Part shown: piece by piece, positions 33,830 to 46,022 of the stretch
How the letters are laid out: each line of letters begins with the position of its first letter
Position numbering within the stretch: the first letter of the stretch is position 1
DNA from: Funneliformis mosseae
Lineage: Eukaryota > Glomeromycota > Glomeromycetes > Glomerales > Glomeraceae
Direction of reading: 5' to 3'
DNA length: 55,835 nucleotides
NCBI GenBank assembly: GCA_910592005.1
Contig: CAJVPP010000053.1
Span: 1 to 55,835 of the forward strand
Notes under the pieces: model-generated
What the model was told of the DNA's origin: nothing
Databases searched by the model: none
The model's input: only the letters and a program-made list of their open reading frames with translations
Made by a program: the position numbers and the translations under genes

Positions 33830-34740
33830 GCTATTTATTCTATAAATATTAATTTAAAATTAATAAAACTTTAGATTTATATAATAATAAACTTAATAAA
33901 TAATATTATTTAAAATATTAAAGATAATTTACTTAATTAAAATAATTAAATTATATACTTAAGTTATAAATGAAAAATAAATTATAAGTTAGTATTATTA
34001 GAAAGAATGTTAATTACTTTACAAATTCTAATTTAATCTTAATAAAAATTTAAATTAAATAGTTTTGAATTTGTTGAATAATATTATTTAAATTGTTAAA
34101 AATAATTTAAAATGATTAAAGTTTTAAAATTATATTCTAAAAATATTAAATAAAAAAAATAAATTTGTAAATTAGTAATATTATAAAAATGTTATTTACT
34201 TTATAAATTAGATTTAATTTATAATTAATAAATCTTAAAAATATATTAATACAAAACTTTTAAATAACTTTATTTATATTACTAAAAATAGTTTACTTTG
34301 ATCAAAGAATTTAAATTATAATTTAATTTATTAAATAAATAATAAATTATATTATAAAAACATAATTTACTTTAAATATTAATTTTGAATCTACTTATTA
34401 ACTTTAAAAATATTTAAAATAATTAATTATATTTTAAAGAGAAACAAAATAAATTTGTAATTTATTATTATTATATAAAATGTTATTTACTTTATAAATC
34501 TTAATCCAATATTGATATTTTAAATAGGTTAAACTTATTATATATTTTTTTTAAATTACAAAAATGATTTATCTTAATTAAATCTTCAAATTATACTTAA
34601 CATTTATTAAATAAAATGGAAAAATTTAAAGTTAGCATTATTATATAAATTATTATTTACTTTACAAATATAATTTAATATTAATAAAATTTAGATTTAA
34701 GTAGTTTTGAATTCAATAAATAACTTTACTTAGAATACAA
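33830..34740. repeat. Decayed ~175-bp AT satellite, about 5-6 copies
   Basis: A block resembling TTATTTACTTTATAAATNTAATTTAATNTTAATAAA recurs at about 33830, 34010, 34190, 34365, 34483 and 34658. Most spacings are 175-180 bp; one is about 118, perhaps a deletion. Other parts of the unit (TTTTGAATTNAATAAATAA, AAATTATANTTA, GTTAGTATTATTA) recur in the same order. It is almost pure A+T. No gene. Confidence 0.6.
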
Positions 34741-35514
34741 AAAAAGATCTTTATAATTATTATAAAAGAGATTTCTTATGATCTTTTTATCAGAATATTT
34801 TATAAAATATTTAATAAAAATGTTTATTATAATGTTATTATAATAAATAAAATTTTAGCTTTTTTTTTTATTTTAAAAAATATAAATTAGATTTCATTTT
34901 AAAAATTATAAAATATAAAAGTATTATATTATCTTTAATAATTATTTTGGATTAATAATATTTAATAAAAAGATGAATTAATAAAAGTAAATGAATAAAT
35001 TAATAAGATTTTAAAAAAATATATCCTTGATATTTTATTTAATTCTTTTATAATTTTTAATTAATTTTATTAAATAGGATTAAATAAAAATTCATAATAT
35101 CATAAATATTATAATAATTCTAAATAATAATATTATTTAATAATTTATCTTATAATTTTATAAACTTTATAATAATGATAAATGATATTATTTAATTAAA
35201 TAAATTAAATATATTAAAATATATTATTTTTTAATATATAAATGATAATAATATAAATAACAATTTGAACTGTATTTTTTTTTTTTAGTTATTATTATAA
35301 AGAAAACCAAGTAATACCCTCTTTTAATAAGAAAAAGATATATTTTTAATTTTTATATAAAAGATTGGAAAAAATCATAAAAATAATTATAGGAAGGACG
35401 TTGATATACTGTATTTTTTTTTGTTAAGCTTTGTCCCTTATCTCGTTTGTATCTGTTATTTAAAGTATTCGATAAAAGGCAAGAACGTTGAATGATTGAA
35501 CCATGAAAATAATA
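34741..35514. other. AT-rich stretch, no gene seen
   Basis: More than 85% A+T by eye, with no frame or repeat unit recognised. It ends abruptly near 35395, where composition becomes more balanced at the border of the gene island. Confidence 0.45.
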
Positions 35515-35561
35515 TTTATTAATATGAATAAATGTAAAGAGTTAATTTTCGAAAGTGGAAT

Positions 35562-35963
35562 TTATCCAACTAACAATGCAGTCCCATCCTCCAATTCGAT
35601 ATATGCACCTTGTTTGTGACCGATTTTATCAGCTATTACATTAGTATCATCAGCTTCCTTATCCAAAGGATATCTTATTTCAAGTGGAGTTGTATCTTCA
35701 GGTGGTAAGATTGGCAAAGAACTATCCGGAGCTAGACAAATTTGACATTGTTCGTTCCCGACTTCTTTCCATGACCTGTTAAATAATAGTACTTCAGTAA
35801 CATTTAGGAAATAAAACAAAGTTGTTTTTGCTCCGAATCACTACCAATTTTTCGAATTACTTGATGGAGGTTCTAGTTCGACTTTTGTTTCCCATTGATT
35901 ATCGGGATCCATTTCGACAGTATTTTTGGATTCTGTAGATAATTTTTTTGTTTCAGATGTCAT
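35562..35963 (-). CDS. Small two-exon hypothetical protein, 110 aa
   Basis: Exon 1 is 35963-35845 (ATG at 35963) and exon 2 is 35775-35562. The 69-nt intron 35844-35776 has GTAGTG at its start, a TTACTGA branch-like motif and TTTAACAG at its end. Joining them keeps the frame across a Trp codon (SKNW-SWKEVG) and gives exactly 111 codons with the stop. The first 40 residues are polar and acidic (MTSETKKLSTESKNT). The rest contains QCQICLAPD, a Pro-rich turn (LPILPPEDTTPLEIRYPL) and a GAYIELEDGTALLVG end that looks like a beta hairpin. No signal peptide or membrane segment. An AATAAA lies at 35520-35515, about 45 nt past the stop. Function not recognised. The consistent intron and balanced composition support a live gene. 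Confidence 0.7.
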
Positions 35964-36439
35964 TTTCGTTTGATAGAAGAGAATTAATTGGTTTTATTTT
36001 AGTTTGTTTAATTTATAATCTACAATGTTCACACGATATGAGCAAAGTATGACGATCGACTAATAAAAACCTGCATTTTTTTTTCAAAGATTGAATGATA
36101 TTTGTTGTGCGCAGTAAGTTACTAATCATGTGACTGATAATAAAAGTTAAAGCCTCCGATGTTTAATAGTTATTATTATCCGTATATTCTTTGCTACTGC
36201 TTATGTATTTTTTTTTTTTTTTCGAGTTTTAATATCTTGATAATCGTAATATCATTCGTTACACACACGCGTATTCAGATAACGTAATTTATTATTTATG
36301 AGCAGAATCATTTTTATTATTATGCCATATTTGGAATAATCTTTTGTAGGTCAAAAATCAATATACTGTAAAGTTAAATCAAATATTATCTTTAAAACTA
36401 ATAATTTTCTTTTTAAAGGAAAAGTCAAGAGGAATTAAA

Positions 36440-36786
36440 TTATATTACGGGGAGCCGTGACGGCACACATAATCATAGTATTCGTGCAAAGAAATAAGAA
36501 ATTGAATTATGTATTCAAAAGAAGTTTAAAAAGTCCTTCATTCTTATCAAATGAAGGGTTGAGACAAATTCAAAATGCGGCTGAATCATTTGAAATTTCA
36601 GTTGTTAATGCGACATATAATGAAATTGTCAGGAATTGGGTGGTTTAATATATAAATATATATATATATATATATTTTTAAAAAAAAGAAGAGAATCTTA
36701 ATTAAAAAAAATTTTCTCTCTTTGTATTTTCAAGGTGACCAAACAAGTAGAGCGCGACATGATAGTTCTCCTTCTAAAACTGAGAT
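36440..36786 (+). CDS. Possible exons of an unidentified gene
   Basis: An open stretch from 36440 contains RGAVTAHIIIVFVQRNKK, a Ser/Asn-rich middle and GLRQIQNAAESFEISVVNAT before a stop at 36646. There is no ATG at its head. A GTGGTT donor-like site at 36638 and TTTTCAAG at about 36734 would remove an AT microsatellite and join a second open piece (TKQVERDMIVLLLKLRF) ending near 36810. Alternatively, another frame of the second piece ends at about 36806. Neither joint is secure, and the 5' end of any gene was not found. Could be an orphan exon or chance. Confidence 0.25.
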
Positions 36787-36810
36787 TCGTGAAGATAGAT
36801 TCTAAAACAT

Positions 36811-39059
36811 TTTGATCTTTTATTGTTTATATCAAATTATACGTATCATTACATTCTAACTAAAAGGTAACACCATCTCGGTAACGCAGTACAATTTGGT
36901 GAAACTTGTCAAAATAGTAAAATGAATTAATTATGTTATGAGGCATAAATTAACAAAGTAAATATTATCATATAAATAATATATTCACTAATATAAAGTT
37001 AATCTTTCCCAAAATAAAAAAAAATAATAATAAATAAAAAATAATATAAGCAAACTAAAAAGCACATAAATTGCAGCAGTGCAGTAACAAGTTTTCCTTT
37101 GACGTTTAGATCAATGTGTGAGAATCTAGAAAACTAAATAATAACGCGAAAAAGAGGTTGTGGTTTGTACGACAAGCTGAAAATATAAACTTTTAATTAA
37201 TAATTCAACTAAACTAAGTTTTATCTGACACGTGCATCGATCACGAAAAAGTTTAATTTTGTAAAAGGTTAATGTAAAGATACATGACTAGATTTATTTA
37301 ATTAATTTTATCTGAATAAAAAAAATGGATTTGGAAGAATCAAGTTCACTTTCCCGAATTTATTTTTTTTTTCGCGTATAAAACAGTAAAATATAAACAT
37401 TAAAATCTACCGATTTTCAATTCCTGTATAAAATTGTGTATTATTAAAAGATAAGGAGCGTACACTAAAAGATTGCATCATACTTGCAGATAACAATGAA
37501 ATTGAAGCTACATAAAAAAAAAAAATTTAATATAAATTCTCATTATTATAACTCAGCTGCATGCTGTCACATGACACCATAGATTTGGTTTATTATATAG
37601 TATGAAAGATGTTTAATCACAGTAATTGATGGATAGAATTTAACGTAATTCATCAAAGATAAGAAAATTTTACGTCAAATCAAAATCATGAATTCAGAGA
37701 ATGTAATATGGACAAATTCGGGATCCTTGATAAGAAAATTTTCTTCAATTTTTGTAACGCAATATCGTGTAACACACGGATAATTTTAGCGATCTTATAG
37801 ATTGATAAGATTTTAAGATTGTTGTCAAGATAGGTGCTATTCACATGTTTTCATAAAATATAAACCTGCAAGATACTTCTTTGTCTTTAAATCATTTGTT
37901 ATAGTAAAACCTTCAATAACATTTTTTTGATAAATCCATCAGCGATTGTTGATTTTATGAGTTTTTTCTCATATCAGCATTATTTTAATCAATTTTTTCT
38001 TATCATTCCAAAAAAAAATTTTTTTATTGAAAAGGAGTGAATTTCCATAAAAAGGACTTTGATAGGAATGAATTGGATTACCTCTTCAAACAAATCTTAT
38101 GTAACTTATTTTCAGTCATTTATAACATCAAAAAGTTTCACAATTTCTGTTATACGATCTTTTTTTGCTCAGGGTTTTTATCGGAATTTCCCCGTTATTC
38201 GATAAAAATTCCGATTGGCGGTCGCACTATGACTTTGCAAAAAAAAAAAAAAATTCATTTATATTGAAATGAAATTCATAGTAATTCATAGTCTTCATAA
38301 GAGTAATCCCATCGATAATCAAATCTTTCTTGCACACTTATCTCTTCCGGTTACATTAAAAAAATGATGAGAATCCTAAATTAAAAGTGTTAAGAACCAA
38401 TTATTGGTTTGGTTGATTATGTAATGCTCATGCTATATCAATTTTAGCTAAAGATAAGAAATTGTTTGTTTATGTTTCACCGCTAAACATACATACTTTT
38501 AAAAGAGAGTTCATGTTGTGATTATTTTCATCATTATTTTTCCCACTTGTGTTTGTATCAGTGTACATATACAATGTATAAAAAAACGTAAACTACTTTC
38601 TTCCATAATTCTCGAACTTTATTTAGTAGCATGCTAAAAAATACGCCATAAGTACATAGTATTAGTATTAATTCGATGATTTTCTGTGAAATCCGATGGT
38701 TACAATCAAATAATCGATTTGTGTGAAAAAGATTTTGATTTTTCATTTATTTAGATTTCGTGAAGGAATCAATTCTTATAAATTCACGGCAATAATCAAC
38801 CAGAATTTTTTTTTTTCATCAGTTACCCGTTCAAAAAAAAAGACTTAGGAAACTGATAAATTTATAACGAATTTAAATTTTTAACGAACTTTTAACGACA
38901 ATTATTATTATTATTATTTTCTTTGAGGAAATAAAATATCTTTTTATGAAAACAATAACTTAAATGTTATAATTTCTTTTTTTCTTTTGTAAATATTAAT
39001 ATTGAAAAAAATAAAAGATCAATCCTTTTTTTTTTTGATTTATAATATAACTTTACGAA
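36811..39059. other. Intergenic region upstream of DUR3
   Basis: Balanced to AT-rich intergenic DNA with several short chance frames (for example 38037-38267 plus, 38558-38746 minus) that lack domains. The last 60 bp before the DUR3 start are A/T tracts (a 12-T run at about 39026-39037) ending in CTTTACGAAATGG, a good translation-start context. Confidence 0.5.
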
Positions 39060-41686
39060 ATGGCTATTCTCGATCAGGGAGTTGGTTGGGGAATAAGTAA
39101 TTATAATAACTTATATTCATCAGCAATCCCAATTAAATTCCTTAATTGATCATCTTATTTCATTATGTAGTTTTAGGATTTGGTGCATTCTTTGCTGTTT
39201 TAATGACACTCTTAACAATGGCCCAAAAACGTTATCTCCAAGAATACCAAACATCCGAAATGTTTATGACGGCTCATCGTTCCGTAAAAACCGGTCTTGT
39301 GGCATCCGCTGTGGTCTCTTCTTGGACTTGGGCTGCTACACTTTTACAATCCTCTTCTGTTGCATATAAATATGGCGTTTCTGGGTAAGTGAATAACTTT
39401 TTTTTTGTGTTTATTTTTAATCACGTGCTCCAATTCCTAATTGTTATTTTCAATTAGACCTTTTTGGTATGCTTCTGGTGCTACCATTCAGGTATTCATT
39501 ATTCTCATTATTCAACTTTTTCGTATTAATTAAATATTATAACAGATATATTTTTTTTTTGATTACTGAATATAGGTATTGCTTTTCGCTATTCTTGCTA
39601 TCGAACTTAAAAGAAAAGCACCAAATGCACATACCTTCCTTGAAATTATTTATGTCCGTTATGGAAAAGGAACCCATATTGTCTTTCTATTCTTCGGTTT
39701 GGCCACTAACGGTAAATAAACATTTTTCAAAAATATTTATGTTCTTATGAAGGAAAAGAATGTGTTTAAAAGTAAATAAAAATTCTTTATAATTTAGTGA
39801 TTGTAACTGCCATGTTGTTACTCGGTGGCTCAGCTGTAGTAAATGCACTCACCGGTGTCAATATTATTGCATCTTGTTTTTTACTTCCACTTGGTGTATT
39901 GATTTATACATTATTTGGTGGTCTAAAAGCAACGTTCTTGACGGATTACGTACATACTAGTGTTATTTTTATTATTATACTTTCCTTCTTATTCACTGTT
40001 TACGGCTCATCGGAAACTATCGGATCCCCACAAAAAATGTATGATTTGTTGGTCGATGTCTCCGAAAAACCTTGCGATAAAGAGCAATTTAAAATTGATT
40101 ATCCGAATATTGCGAAGTATCCAACATATGGGATCTGTTCTGTAACTGAAAATGAACAGGGATCATTTGTAACGATGGCATCCTTACAAGGTTTAATCTT
40201 CGGTATCATCAATATTGTTGGTAATTTCGGAACCGTATTTGTGGATAATGCTTATTGGCAACGTGCTATCGCTGCTCGACCTTCTTCCACTGTAAAGGCT
40301 TATTTGATTGGAGGTTTATCATGGTTTTCAATTCCATTCACCTTGGCTACTACTATGGGTATCGCCGGTGTTGCTCTTGTCGGTGCTGGTAAATTAGCCC
40401 CTCTTACCGACGACGAAGTTTCTGCTGGTTTAGTACTTCCATACGCTGCTACTGCTCTTTTGGGCAAACCTGGTGCTTTCGCTGTTCTGATATTAGTTTT
40501 CATGGCTGTCACGTATGTATTAATATTAGATTTCAAAATTTTTCTTATTTTTGTTTACAAGTATTAACAAATTTTATAGATCTGCCGCTTCAGCCGAACT
40601 TATTGCCGTGTCATCAATATACACTTACGATATCTATCGTGCATATATTCACTCTGGCGTAAGTTTTTTTTTTTTTTTTTTGGTAATATTTCTCAATTAC
40701 TTATAATATTCGTTTTTCGTAAATAACGATAGGCTCTTGGGAGACAAGTTATTCGACAATCACATATTTCTGTTTTTTGCTTTGGTATACTTATGGGCGG
40801 ACTAGCTACTATACTTAATTACATCAAGATCGATTTAGGATATATGTATTTGCTAATGGGAATTATTTCTTCCCCCGCCGTTATTCCTGTTGCGTACACG
40901 ATCACATGGTCAAAACAAACCGCCCCAGCCGCTATTTCTGCCGCTTTAATAGGTGTTGTTTGCGGTATTACGGCATGGCTTGTTACAGCTAAATCTCTAT
41001 ATCAAGAAATTACAATTAAATCAACCGGTGAAAATTACCCCATGTTGGCTGGAAATCTGTAAGTTATCTGTTTTCTTCATATACGATAATATATATATAT
41101 ACACAGAGGCATCTACTTATTATCCTATTCTCTTTTATGTAGTGTATCTTTAATAACATCAGGAATAATAGCAACGGTCGTATCATTGTTTAAACCAGAT
41201 AATTTTGATTTCGAAGTAACCAGAACTAAGTTGGAAGTTTTAACGGATGATGAAGTAAATGTTAATGCTATCCATGAGGATCCAATGGAAAAAGATCCTG
41301 TTAGATTAAGGGCGGCCTTCAAATTTGCTGTTACGAGTTCTGTTGTATTAACGATCATACTGGTTTTAATATGGCCGTTACCAATGTATTTCTCCAATTA
41401 TGTTTTCACGAAACCATTCTTTACATTTTGGGTGGCAATCTCAATGATTTGGGCTATATGCGCTACCATTTGTGCCACGATTTATCCCGTGAGTATAACT
41501 TTTAAACTCGAGAAATTTTCTTTTTCCCCCTTATGATAACCCTTTTTTCTTTCAAATTTTTAGGTTTTTGAATCGAGACGTAGTATTATGAATGTAATCA
41601 GCGGAATTTCAAAAGATCTCACAGGACAAAAACTTACTCATGCGGAGGAAACTTCGAATATTCAAACGCTTGAAGAAAAAATGTAA
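39060..41686 (+). CDS. DUR3: DUR3-type urea permease (sodium:solute symporter family), 669 aa
   Basis: Nine exons join in frame: 39060-39096, 39171-39384, 39458-39491, 39576-39711, 39798-40512, 40580-40658, 40733-41058, 41143-41488 and 41564-41686. They total 2010 nt, ending at TAA 41684. All eight introns are GT-AG, 66-86 nt. The product has the length (about 650-735 aa) and features of fungal DUR3 in the SSF family: a short N-terminus leading into a first membrane span ([17 protein letters not shown]), the loop [40 protein letters not shown], many further hydrophobic spans, [34 protein letters not shown], and a cytosolic acidic tail. It would carry urea into the cell at the plasma membrane, coupled to an ion gradient, to supply nitrogen. 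No stops or frameshifts. Start chosen because ATG 39060 is followed immediately by the conserved GVGWG motif. Polyadenylation signal AATAAA at 41913-41918. Confidence 0.95.
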
Positions 41687-41918
41687 TTCATAGAATTAAC
41701 ATGGTTTAAAGGAGCGATATTTTTTTCTTTTAAAAAGTTTACATTTATTTACGGTGCATCATTGTATCTTGAACTTTCATTTATTTATTATTTAATTCAA
41801 TGACATTTACAAACACAATCTTTTTTTTTTTAAAATATATATATATATATAAAATAAATATATATATTGCTTGCTTTTTTTATTGTTTATTTTTGGATGG
41901 ATGATTTATCAAAATAAA

Positions 41919-44900
41919 GTTTAATCTCAACGAAAAGTATGGCTTGCTTTTAAGTATGCTATTTTCAGAATTGACATTATTTTTTTTAAAAAAAAAAGTT
42001 TTCTCGTGAGACAAAGAAATAAAAAATTTTTTGACGCCTGATTCAAATATGCCTCGTAACGTTTCACGAGAATGTAGTTCAAATTACTGCGCCACTGGTA
42101 CTCGGATTGTTTATGAAAGAAGAAATGTCAATGGTCTTATTTATTAGAATTCTTTTTTATTATTACCATTAAGGAATATATGAGAGTAAAAAGGGGGGAA
42201 TTCTGAAATTTTTGCTAATTTTAGTTCTCAAGTGGACCAATTAATAAAAATTTAGATTTCTATTGACTGCCGCCCAATATGATTTTATGTGACAAATAAG
42301 GATTTTCTCGGTTTTTTTTTTTTTTTTTTTTTGAGACCCACCAAAACTTCCTTATCAATTTTAGTGGAATCGTATAAAAATAATTGTATTGGATATCTAT
42401 AAAAAGAAGTAGAACATAAATAAGAGGAAGACTATAAACGACACCTGAATTTGGTCGAAGGGATAGAGAAGGTAAGAGAGAGAAAAAAAAAAAAGAATGA
42501 AACTTTACTGGAAAATTATAATTCTGAAAAAAAGCTGAAAATTTTTTTTTGAAGAATGAATATTACCTTGTAAATAAAAACAAGCAAATGTTTCATTTTT
42601 TTTTAGCAAAATGGGGTTCTGGAAAGTTTATTTTTAATTCCAGCCGATTAGCAATTATACAGAAAATTTTCAATGATCGCTATTTTTAATTACTTAAGGT
42701 TAAAAACTAATCTCAAACGCATGAGAAAAAAGAAATATGAAAATTAATAAAATTTCATAAAGTACTAAAACTTAAAAGTATCATAATAACCACACAATTT
42801 TCAAATCTAAAGCTAAACAAATTTCCTTTCTTGGAAACAATAAACGATTAGTTCTTCACCTTTTCAATGGCATCATCAATTCACATGATGTTCATTCAGA
42901 CTATTTCAATCTTTACTTGCGTTATTTGCAATAATTTCTTCATTAACGAGTTGTGATATTTACTTCTTGAGAATCTGTTAAAAGGGATATTCCGCATATT
43001 CCGCAGTACGACCTTACAAACTGAATATAATGATAAAACCAAAAGAATTTAGCCTCAAGGTATTAAGTTTATAGTGACTTGACCATTGTTATTTTCAGAA
43101 TTAATAATTATTATATTAATGGTCACGGACAGGAAATCTTTACCTAACAATTACTCGAGAACAAATATGATTTATTAACGAGATAGCTTTATTAAAGTGA
43201 ATATAAAGAGTCTTAAATGTGCATGAGATTTTTTTTGCATTAGATTTTCTCCAACTTTAATAACAATGTTTAAAAAAAAAAAAAATCTAGTGAAAAGATC
43301 CAAATATCAGAATAATAAAGTTAATATCATCTGACAATTTTTGGTCTGTTAATGTCGTCACCAATTTTATTATTTCTTTTCAAACAGCAGATTATGCATT
43401 TATTCCTGACCTTTACCTCAACATTTACAGCCACCACGACTTTATTACTTCAAACCTCTAAAATGATGATTTTTCAATTTTTTAGTTAATTTCATTCACA
43501 AGATCAAAATTCCAAACGGATTTCCGAATGATATAAAGTTTAAATTTTTTAAATCACATAATTGCAAATAATATATGACAAATAAAAACGTGATAACAAT
43601 GCAGATCTTATTCATATAAAGATGTCATTTACTAATTTTGGATTGTTTTGTCGATCGTCGCGAGAATCTTTCTGCCATTTCTTGCGTACCAACGTTCGTT
43701 CGTACTTTCAAGTATGCGTTTTTTTAATATATTTGAACTGTTAGTACAATAAATACTTTGTTACTTTAGCCTCTCTAAATACTATTTACGCAATGGATGA
43801 ACGTTGTTGCAGCTAAATGTTTTCTGCACGCTTATTAGCACGATATGATATTTTCAACATGATATGGCGTTGACAGTCCTCTGCTAAAATCTATTAACAG
43901 TCTAGAGAACTATAGAAGAAAAGAACGTTGAAAGCTAATTACAAAAATTAATTTCTCAGGAAAGATTATTGACCCATAATACTTAGTAAAAATGAACATG
44001 GACCGGTGAAAAAACATATCACGTGAATTTTCGTGACAATTTTTTTTATGGGTATGCAGTGGAAATCCCATGTTTATTTAATTAATCAAAAAATTTTTTT
44101 CTAAAATTTTGCGAGAATTAAATCTCCTAGTTATAAAATAAAGATCAAGAAGTTTAATACAATAATAATTTGACCTTCGTCGATTATTTTAGTTTTGACT
44201 ATTATAGTTCGTCGAAACCTAAAGGTAAATTAATTGTTTATATTTATACCCGATGTAATACTTTTGAACGCCACTGTATTTAATTATTAGAAAGAAAAGA
44301 AAAATAACAACATAAGGCGAAATGGTTTCAGGTCAAATTCTTGAATAAAGTTTTGGTAAATAATACGATCGGAGATAATAGAACGCAAAAAAAAATAAAT
44401 TTTGTTTATATTTTTGTTATAATAAAATTTTTGATTGGGAATTAAAACGCAATGCTCTTTTTGTCGAACAATTCTTCTTTAATTTTCGTCTTTTAAGAAT
44501 ACATAAACTCTGGATATTTTACAAATTGTACCCATAAACCGGGAGGGTATTATACACAGGGGTACTAAATTCAGTGCTATTTGCAAAGGACCCATATGAC
44601 AAATTATAGGATTTCCCGAAAAAAATTCTCAATTTCCAAGGTAAGTAAGCCTTGCTTTCGGGGGTGGGTTTTTTGCGATATTAAAAATACTTTTCGATAT
44701 TCGAAAATCAAACACAGAGTTGACATGCTTCACTATTTGATTACTCTTTATAGAATGAAAAAAACGGAGGATGTAATACCATATTACATCATGGAAATCC
44801 CAAATAAGGATGCGGCTTTTATGTAAATCAATATAAATCGCTTTATTGAATCTTTTTTTTTGCCTCAAATCAAATTTTTTAAAAAAAATGAGGTTTATTT

Positions 44901-44975
44901 CTTTTTGAGAGTTTTATGTTGTAAGGAAAAAATCTTCGTTAATTTTACTTTCTTAATTATAGTATTCACAAAAAT
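41919..44975. other. Intergenic region downstream of DUR3
   Basis: About 3 kb without a convincing gene. Homopolymer runs (24 T at about 42310-42333) and A-rich tracts are frequent. An 81-codon stretch at 44581-44826 opens with a non-ATG codon and has no domain, although AATTTCCAAG-GTAAGT at 44632-44645 looks like a splice donor. It may be a 5' exon of the gene that follows. Confidence 0.4.
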
Positions 44976-46022
44976 ATCGAATGGACTATAATTAAAACCT
45001 ATGAAGAGAATGATTTTGTTTGTGTCGATTTTCATGGCAAGTAAATTCAATTTTGTGTTCGTTATTTTTGTTCATGTAATATATATATTGATCATGGTAT
45101 TATTTTTTAATTCTTTGTAACTTTTAGAAGAGGAAAAAAGTGAGGGTAATATAAGGTTTGTTTTATCATTAAAACTATTAAAATTAGGGATCATTATTTT
45201 GGCATTTTAAAATAATTAATTAATTCATTATTACAGAAAGAATTCATCTCTGGTTGATTCATTGTATGTCAAAATAATAATTTATTTATTTATTAAGTAA
45301 TCAGTGGGATTGGATTAACGAATATTTGATTTATTTTCAACAGAACAAATAATTGTGATTCAAATAAAGATTACATTAATGATTTTGAAAGTTCTCGAGT
45401 TAAATCCAAACCATGCTTTGATAAAAAGAGAAATCAGATTTCTAGTTTAAAATGTACTTTTGAAGATGAATATTATCCAGAATGGAATGAATATATTTCA
45501 AAATTCCGAAATGCGATTTATTATGATGAAGTGGAAAAGCAACAAAATCAAATTAAAGAATTAAAAATAATACAAGGAAAGGTTGAAAGAGATCTTGAAC
45601 ACTATAAAAGAAATCCAAAAATATTTAAAGAAGCTCACGATACATATATTGAGAATCAAAACAAATAAAAAAATTTGATGAAATCATTAATAAATTACTT
45701 CAAGAGGTTTACAAACTCAATCAATTAAGAGATGAAGGAAAATATCTCCTGGATAATAAAATATGTTTTGGATTATCTAATGTAGATTATAAAACTTTGC
45801 GAAAATTTCCCGCTGAATGTAAGTTACATGTTCTTCTTTACTTAATCAAAATATCCGAATTCATTAAATGTCATAATAAACTTTTATTCGCATGTTTAAG
45901 TTGTAGGCTTCCCAGCTTTTCTTGTAGAGTTTAATCATAGAAGAGATTCAAAATCAATTCCTAAAGGTGATTTGAGATATTTGGATTCATTACCGCAAGG
46001 TATTAAGGATGATATTATTAAG
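44976..46022 (+). pseudogene. Spliced coiled-coil hypothetical gene, one frameshift
   Basis: A short upstream exon (TYEENDFVCVDFHGK, ending at about 45039 before GTAAATTC) may join small exons near 45130 and 45240. The main exon begins at 45344 after TTTTCAACAG and encodes NNCDSNKDYINDFESS, then an amphipathic EVEKQQNQIKELKIIQGKVE helix and YKRNPKIFKEAHDTYIENQ. A one-base shift near 45665 continues as KKFDEIINKLLQEVYKLNQL and YKTLRKFPAEC up to donor GTAAGT at 45819. After an 88-nt intron (45819-45906), exon 45907-46022 gives FPAFLVEFNHRRDSKSIPKG and ends at another donor (GTAATT, 46023). The remaining 3' part was not found in the AT-rich sequence beyond. Coiled-coil, soluble, unknown function. 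Either a pseudogene truncated by repeat DNA or a live gene with an assembly error. Confidence 0.45.

Noticed and set aside
38558..38746. 62-codon minus-strand frame upstream of DUR3
   Set aside because: No domain and no conserved-looking segment; consistent with chance.
40300..40536. 78-codon minus-strand frame
   Set aside because: Antisense shadow of DUR3 exon 5.
41125..41397. 90-codon minus-strand frame
   Set aside because: Antisense shadow of DUR3 exon 8.
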